Shown: positions 9,884 to 15,373 of the stretch, piece after piece | Position numbering within the stretch: position 1 is the first letter of the stretch | Layout: every line of letters starts with the position of its first letter | Translations under genes and position numbers: made by a program | NCBI GenBank assembly: GCA_004369085.1 | Contig: ML210563.1 | Span: forward strand, 1-15,373 | Direction: 5' to 3' | DNA from: Coprinopsis marcescibilis | Taxonomy: Eukaryota > Basidiomycota > Agaricomycetes > Agaricales > Psathyrellaceae | DNA length: 15,373 nucleotides | Notes under the pieces: generated by a model | Told to the model about the DNA's origin: nothing | What the model saw: only the letters and a program-made list of their open reading frames with translations | Databases searched by the model: none

Positions 9884-10916
9884 ATGAACCCTGCAGCTTT
9901 ATCTTTGCTGACAGGCCCAGGTCAGTCTCACAATACCTCACGCCATTTGTCACTGACATCTTTGCTTTGCAGAGGCCCTTGATTTATTGAGTCAGGGCCA
10001 ACCCTCTCAGCGAGATCAAGTCCTAGATCTATTCAGCGTATACACACTTCAAGAACTACTCAAGGAGCATCCCGGCTGGCGTTTCGAGATTGAAGCTCAC
10101 ATGGAAATGAGGGTGTTGATGTGGTTGAAGCACTGCTACTTCATCAACGAGCCGATGGATTGGTTGAAGGAACTCAGCACCAATAATGCAGTCATTGGTG
10201 GGCTGGCAGCATTGGAGGTGGCCTTTCCCCTGTTTCCCTTGTATCACGACCCCAACATCCCGCTCGATATCTTCGCCACTGCCGACAACCTGCACGATGT
10301 CGCGGCTCTCATCACCAAAAACGGCTACAAATCTATCGATATCAACACAAGCTTTGTGCCGCGTGGCGTGAACCGCCTTGCGGTCTATCAGAAGCCCAGT
10401 CCTGCCTCTATCCCCGAGATAAGGCTTTTGCAGTCAGCCAATTCGGTTTCTTTCCAGCCCCTCTTCCATTCCTTCACCAGCGCCGAGGTTATCACCATCT
10501 CTTGGAGAGGCATCACGTCCTTCTATCCCCATCTCACCGCCTCACGAGTTGCTCTCATCAACGACCGACACCCCAGTAGGCACCCTGGCTCCGAGCAAGC
10601 CGTTCGTCGGGAGGATCACTGTCGATTGTATCAAGGCTTCCTGGAAACCATGGGATTCACGGTACGACTCCATCACGATGGCGATATATCATGCGGTCAG
10701 GACGCCGAATGCCCGCAGACTTTGCGAACTTTGGAAGATGGCGCATCAATCTTGCTCAGATTCGCCTCAGTGGACTCTCAGGAATCTTTCCCATTGGGAT
10801 ACCTTTGCCATAGGATGGTGTGGAGGTTGCAGGGATGTCATTGCCCTCGGATTGTCAACGATTGTGATGGGTTCTCGTTGAATGGGAACAACGAAATCAT
10901 TCGACCAGTTCTATAG
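9884..10916 (+). CDS. Nucleotidyltransferase-fold-like protein, copy 2 (intact paralogue)
   Basis: Two exons, 9884-9920 and 9973-10916, separated by a 52-nt intron (GTCAGT...TTGCAG), give 326 residues with no break. The start was chosen because the exon frame from 9884 (MNPAALSLLTGP) joins in phase to EALDLLSQG. Residues 85-113 hold VIGGLAALE and IPLDIF, laid out like the glycine loop and acidic strand of nucleotidyltransferase folds; as in copy 1, the first acidic position is replaced, here by Pro. The C-terminal part has AECPQTLRTLEDG and MVWRLQG, which I associate with a family of fungal hypothetical proteins. It lies 112 bp after copy 1 on the same strand, as in a tandem duplication. Biochemical role unknown; it could be a non-catalytic member of the fold. 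Confidence 0.68.
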
Positions 10917-10946
10917 CGATACGTAGATCTCTTTGGATTCCTTTAA

Positions 10947-10961
10947 TTTTTTTTTTTTTTT
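10947..10961. repeat. Poly-T run in intergenic spacer
   Basis: Fifteen consecutive T residues about 30 bp after the preceding stop codon. The 10917-11185 spacer otherwise holds only the 3' end of that gene and the likely promoter of the next one. Confidence 0.8.
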
Positions 10962-11185
10962 CAAATGCCAAAAGCTAGATACACACATCGTGGTCCAAGC
11001 GGATCCCAGAATCCAGAATACTTATTCTCCGATATCCACATGGACCCCAGACATGATCCACGCGACATCGAACCACCACGGACCCCTGAACCCTTACCAA
11101 TATCGTTCTATCTTCTTGGTAAAGCACGTTTCCTGATTTCCTGCCGAGCAAAAAGAAATTATTGCACTCATCCAACTTCCTTACC

Positions 11186-14100
11186 ATGCAAGCTCTCGAA
11201 ACCCTTCTTTTGAGTGAAGGTAAGTCCTGCCTTACTATTGTACATGAATGACGATTAATGGACTTCTATTCTAGCAAATGCCTTGTCTGAGCTGCAACAA
11301 ACACGCGAAGTCATCACATTCAGCTCTCGTACTCTGGAAGAGGCAAGGCAAGAGCTCGAGAAGTGTGAGTTATCCGTCGAACGTCAACAGGTTAACGTTC
11401 TCATTCAGGAGTACTCTAGCCGACGCTTGCATGAGGGGGGTCAGAACCAAGAAGCACAAAAGCGCGGTGACCTTATTGAATAAAGCGAAGAGGGACTTAA
11501 CGAAAAAGGAGAACGCCCTGAAAAAGATCCAAGAGAGTATCAGAGCCGCTGGTGGCCAGCCTTCAGAGGTTCCTGCTTCTGGGGAGGCACCGCAGGCAAC
11601 CCACAAGAATGCCCCTCCTGGTTAGTACCTTGACTCATTGCCGTGTACTTGCTCTGACGCAAACTACGGCAGTTCCACTTCTCAAGGACAGTGAGTCGGT
11701 GTTTTCAACGCCTCAGGGTTCCCGTTTGGACTAACACTTTCCACAGACGAGCAGCCAGTAGTCCCGCAGGCTCCAATCTCCATTTCGACACAAACACAAG
11801 ACGTGAACATGGGTCAGGACGTCGAGGAGGGGGCCAGTGTGAGAGGTGAATTTGCAACTTGGGGATTTCATCCTCCTATGACGTGTTTGTGCTGACCTTC
11901 ATTTTTACAGGTACCCAGCCAACACCTACGCAACAGCCAAGCTCGCAGGACGTCATTATGAATTCTCAGGATGTTGAGACCAATGCCAACGCTGACAGCG
12001 AGTGCAATACCTCGATCTTTACGTACATGCTGACAATTAATTTACAAAGGAACCGAAGGCGCACCTCCTGCGCAGCCATCTGCATCCCAGCCTCCAGTTG
12101 ACCAGGATGCCCCAGGCACACCTCCTGCGCAGCCATCCACATCCCAGGCTCCAGATGAGGATGTGAATATGGATGTCGTTGAGGGTAAGGTCATTCTTTC
12201 TATCTTCGAAGATGCGTCCGCGTTGACATACTACCTTTAAAGGAACCCAACCCGCACCTACCCAGCAACCGAACATTGTGAGATTTGCTGAAAAGCCTTT
12301 AGGGCGAACAAACGGTTGGTGTTGAGTAGAACCTCACTCTTTCAGATTATTCCTTGCCTGACCTTTCACTAGACAGTGCAATGGCGCCGGAGCACGGGAA
12401 CCCTGATGCCATTGAGACCATGGCCTTTGCCTCAGGCAAGTCCATTTGCTCAACCTTAACACTCGTATCTGAACTTCTAGTCAGCGTACTACCCTGACCT
12501 ACAATGGTGTTCGATTCAGCAGCCCACACCCCTCGGCTTTCGCACAGATGGTCACCTCTCGACCGCCCCCTTGAACCAAGTGCCAGGTTCACGACACCAC
12601 TTATCTCAACAATCATCTGCGCCCACAATCCCCGATTTCAGCACCATGTACAGGATGCCGCAAAATCCCCAAAGCCCAGGATCGAACGGATCCCCTGGAA
12701 AACGTCTCTATGGTCTTGTACTTGGACATGCCAGCGGACGATCGCCTCAGCAGCCAGTCAGGGAAAAGCCAACAATGCAGAAGCGTGAGTGCTAACCATT
12801 TGGAAAGATGTATCACACAATGACAAGACGTTATTCCTAGCGTTTCAGTATGACCCGTCATTCACCGAACCATTCCAAGCGGGCCCGTCATCATCATCAT
12901 CATCATCGATGGCTCCAGTTCCTCTCGCTGCAAACACACCAGATATCTGTGGAACCCTCCCATTGCATCATCCCGAAGACGACGGGGATTTCTTTGGCCC
13001 AACACTCCTTCCAACCCTCGAGCCTCTGGCCCCCATCCCTCCTGCCCCAGCAAGCCTTCCTATCCCATCTGCTGGTGTCGCTCAAAAAAAATCATCCAAG
13101 CCATCCTCTTCATCACCCGCCAACACCACAAAGCCGAAAAAGTGTATGTCATGGTCTCCTGCTGTATTCTTGACCACTAACTCAGAATGGCACCCTTAGT
13201 CCAGGGAAAAACCCCAAGGAAGACTGCGGAGGCCGTAGCGGAGTCTCGCGACAATGCAAGAAAGAAACTGTTGAAACGAATGGGTAGGTGGCATCAGTGG
13301 TTTGTTCTGGTTGACCGCTGATGTCGTTTTCCAGTGACGGGCCGTATTGCATACAAGAACTGCCTCTCCAAAGGTCTCCCTCTCCCGACGAACGTCAGGT
13401 CACATGCACGATTGCATCAAGAGTTTGTTGGGGATTTGGGCACCACCAGCCGCAGTATCACGATGCAGGTGTTCATCTTGGAGTCCAACATCACCAAATG
13501 CCATTATCACCGCCGTATCGATCGTCAGTCCCTTCGGACTGATATTAGACCTCCAGGGGAGGTGAAGGATCCATCCAACAAGCCACCGTCAACGCGCATC
13601 GCCAGTACAAAGCAGCAGAACTACAAGGTCACAGGTGTGCCCTTGTATCCAATCCACCGCCCACTTGCCTCGAAGCGTGCCATGCGACTGATAGGACGAC
13701 CATCGAGGCGTCTGAATATCTGTGCGTACAACCCATCCAACCCCGAACCCAAGAACCTCCCTATCAACCAAATCTCTCTCGACACTGTCTACTCCTTCTA
13801 TCGCAAGGCTGGTGATGGACCCGACCCTCCGGGCTATAAGGAGAAGATCAAGGCCATGAAGGCGAAGAGGGGGAAGAAGGCCAAGAAAGGCATCAGTCCC
13901 GCCACAGACGAGGAGGACGAAGACTCGGATGTGGATGCGAACTCAGCAGACAAATCTGACAGTGGCAACATCGAAACCAGGCCATACGACCCAAAGGAGA
14001 TCTACTATCTCCATTGCGGCTGCAATCTCGAGGAGGTGTTACTGGACTTCTTCATCTGGAAACGGATGGGAAAGCTGTATTCGCCTACCAAGAACATTTA

Positions 14101-14455
14101 CGAGAACATGGGGGCCCCCTGGAGTCCGCGCGTTTGCCAGGGTATCTGCAACTTCATCTGGTCCCTTGGAATTGTGGTCGACGACCTCTACCTTTACGAC
14201 AACGAAGGAAAACGCCGCGGTAAAGACAACGTCGACGCGTTCTTCGCAGCCATTCAGAAAATATCCTCCCTCTCTCGTTCCACGGCACCATTGAGGGATC
14301 CCAATACGACAGTGCCACCACCGCCGCCTCCTGGGAGCCGTCGACTGGACTATGTTAACATCGAAGAGGGTCCTGACTCCGACTTTGATTGTTCGGACCT
14401 CTCAGGCTCGGAGGATGGGGAATTTGAATATGAATCCGACAGTCATTTGGATTAA
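11186..14455 (+). CDS. Large multi-exon, low-complexity charged protein of unknown function
   Basis: Not recognised. Proposed exons: 11186-11219, 11275-11364, 11420-11620, 11673-11690, 11747-11845, 11911-12001, 12050-12184, 12243-12314, 12373-12464, 12520-12784, 12841-13143, 13200-13283 and 13335-14455, about 868 residues. Phases agree everywhere except the 12001/12050 junction, which is off by one base, so that donor is wrong or a small indel is present. The N-terminus is a likely coiled coil (LEEARQELEK, then KAKRDLTKKENALKK). The centre is Pro/Gln/Ser-rich with repeated TQP.PTQQP and PPAQPS.SQ motifs and a poly-Ser tract. The last exon encodes the most globular part: a basic stretch (KRGKKAKKG), an acidic stretch (DEEDEDSDVD), then IYYLHCGCNLEEVLLDFFIWKRMGK written in pieces as IYYLHCGCNLEE and DFFIWKRMGK, a poly-Pro run and an acidic tail. 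It stops 78 bp before the right TIR. An architectural or chromatin-binding role is possible, but nothing proves it. Confidence 0.65.
12058..12154 (+). repeat. Two copies of a 40-bp unit, 57-bp period, within a coding exon
   Basis: Positions 12058-12097 and 12115-12154 are nearly identical and encode two PPAQPS(A/T)SQ repeats. The 57-bp period keeps the reading frame (19 codons), consistent with in-frame repeat expansion. Confidence 0.85.
12888..12908 (+). repeat. TCA trinucleotide repeat encoding poly-Ser
   Basis: About seven tandem TCA/TCG codons in the exon starting at 12841 encode a run of seven serines, a site prone to length change. Confidence 0.85.
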
Positions 14456-14533
14456 TAGCGCAGTCCGTTCTCTTGTATTTGTTTGCATTGTGTGTACTCC
14501 GGGGTGTGGAATGAATTAATTCTCTGCTATCCT
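14456..14533 (+). other. Spacer between last gene and right TIR
   Basis: Seventy-eight base pairs, presumably the 3' untranslated region of the preceding gene. Transcripts without a terminator here would run into the TIR. Confidence 0.5.
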
Positions 14534-14544
14534 TCTGGCTTGGC

Positions 14545-15339
14545 TAGGACATTGTGCTTCGTGTGGCAGATAGAGAGCAATGGCACCGAGGAACCATCAC
14601 ACGCATTGAGATCGGTTGATTGACGCCGAAGCGTGGCAATGGCGGAGCCTTTGCGCATTGTGCTGTGCGAGGCACAATGTCGAGCGAGGATTACACATTG
14701 TGCATCACGAAGCACAATGTTAGTTCGCTGGTGAGCATCGGACGGTCCTGGTCACAGAGGCAGTGGAAGAATCCCTCGACATGTACTCGAGGTTGGGCAT
14801 GCTGGAAATCCAGGAGATCATGAAGTCATTTTCAGCATCAGAGACGATGGCAAAGGTCACTCACCGGCCCATTGGATCTTTGTGCTCCGTGACGCAGAAT
14901 AGGACGGGCGGGGGGAATAAGTATGGGGAGCGCCGAGGTTTGTGATGGACCCACGTGTTCCCTGTTTTGAGTTGTGCTCTGCGAAGCACGATGTTGAGAG
15001 CTCCCTCGACATTGTGCTTCGTGGAGCACAAACCCATCCGAGCCTTGGCGACAGGCCCCGAGTCGCGGACTGATTCGTGCTCGGCCAAGCACAGAGTTTG
15101 TAGAGATCAGAATTATGTGCTTCGCCGAGCACTGATCTCTACAAACTCTGTGCTTGGCCGAGCACATAGTAGCCAGTTACTGATGAACCAAATGGACTCA
15201 CCAGTACAGACTTAGAAGCGCTCTCCCACAGAACGGAGGTTCAATCTGTAGAATGGGATGAGCAAATGATGTTACATGTAGTTTTTGCTTCGCAGAGCAC
15301 AAAGTCGAGGGAGCTCTCAACATTATGCTTCGTGGAGCA
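14545..15339 (-). promoter_or_regulatory. Subterminal iteron array, right end (11 copies)
   Basis: Mirror image of the left array, with the same motifs and the same 40-bp pairing because the TIRs are collinear. It has 11 copies because the left copy at 846 lies outside the repeated region. Probable transposase recognition sites, by analogy with subterminal repeats of other large DNA transposons. Confidence 0.75.
15077..15165. repeat. Perfect inverted repeat, 34-bp arms and 21-bp loop (right TIR)
   Basis: Mirror copy of the left hairpin, with arms 15077-15110 and 15132-15165. Its exact preservation at both ends argues that it belongs to the functional terminus. Confidence 0.93.
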
Positions 15340-15373
15340 CAAACCCATCAGAGTCCAAGCCCGCGACCACTCA

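Larger units (their letters stand above)
1..15373. mobile_element. Complete KDZ-type DNA transposon with long TIRs and cargo genes
   Basis: The whole window is bounded by inverted copies of one 840-bp sequence; position i on the left pairs with 15374-i on the right with no indel seen. Inside lies a gene for a KDZ-group transposase (minus strand, 967-4072) and at least four other genes or gene remnants on the plus strand. Long TIRs plus an internal transposase gene define a cut-and-paste DNA element; the KDZ group is established in fungi and in some animals and algae. The outermost bases are TGAGTGGTCG. Target-site duplications cannot be judged because no flanking host DNA is included. An alternative is a long genomic palindrome that happens to hold a transposase gene, but the flush ends, the iteron-rich repeats and the transposase make a transposon far more likely. 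Confidence 0.88.
14534..15373 (-). repeat. Right terminal inverted repeat (840 bp)
   Basis: Reverse-complement copy of positions 1-840. The two differing bases lie at 14607 and 14640. It begins 78 bp after the stop codon of the last gene. With only two changes seen in 840 bp, the two ends are about 99.8% identical, pointing to a young insertion or to homogenisation between the ends. Confidence 0.96.

Noticed and set aside
12315..12345. A 31-nt intron in the large last gene
   Set aside because: Too short; the acceptor at 12372, with a CTGAC branch-like motif, gives a 58-nt intron in the same phase.
1..15373. A TET/JBP dioxygenase gene, which some fungal KDZ elements carry
   Set aside because: No HxD...H iron-binding arrangement was seen in any credible exon.
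1..15373. Starship element
   Set aside because: No tyrosine-recombinase captain gene was seen, and Starships lack long TIRs like these.

Overview
The window is a single complete-looking mobile element of about 15.4 kb from a fungus, most likely an agaricomycete (mushroom-forming basidiomycete). That call rests on GT-AG introns of about 48-60 nt throughout, genes cut into many small exons, and a transposase of the fungal KDZ (Kyakuja-Dileera-Zisupton) group with its CxC5/CxC6-type cysteine clusters. The first and last 840 bp are inverted copies of each other, flush with the window ends, collinear, with only two differences noticed. No flanking DNA is present, so no target-site duplication can be seen.

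Layout. (1) Left terminal inverted repeat (TIR), 1-840: carries 11 copies of a 14-bp quasi-palindrome (core TGCT..CGAAGCA), with a 12th just inside at 846, and a perfect 34-bp-arm hairpin. (2) 967-4072, minus strand: six-exon KDZ-type transposase of about 930-950 residues with an N-terminal SWIM zinc finger. (3) 4073-4441: divergent promoter region. (4) 4442-6098, plus: ten-exon gene for an unrecognised 387-residue protein with a Cys/His cluster and a C-terminal coiled coil. (5) 6099-7944: noncoding, partly AT-rich island with an old tandem duplication of about 325 bp. (6) 7945-9771, plus: a decayed gene or gene pair (frameshift near 8400-8425, in-frame TGA at 9316) ending in a nucleotidyltransferase-fold-like module. 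(7) 9884-10916, plus: an intact two-exon paralogue of that module. (8) 11186-14455, plus: a gene of about 13 exons for an unrecognised, low-complexity, charged protein of about 868 residues. (9) Right TIR, 14534-15373.

How it may work (inference). The transposase would act on the iteron-rich TIRs. The other genes are cargo or accessory factors. The transposase gene reads toward the left TIR and the last cargo gene toward the right TIR, each stopping about 80-130 bp inside it. The near-identity of the TIRs suggests recent mobility or recent homogenisation, while at least one cargo gene is already broken. No TET/JBP dioxygenase gene, which some fungal KDZ elements carry, was found here. Exon boundaries were placed by eye from splice motifs and reading phase and have not been confirmed by transcripts.
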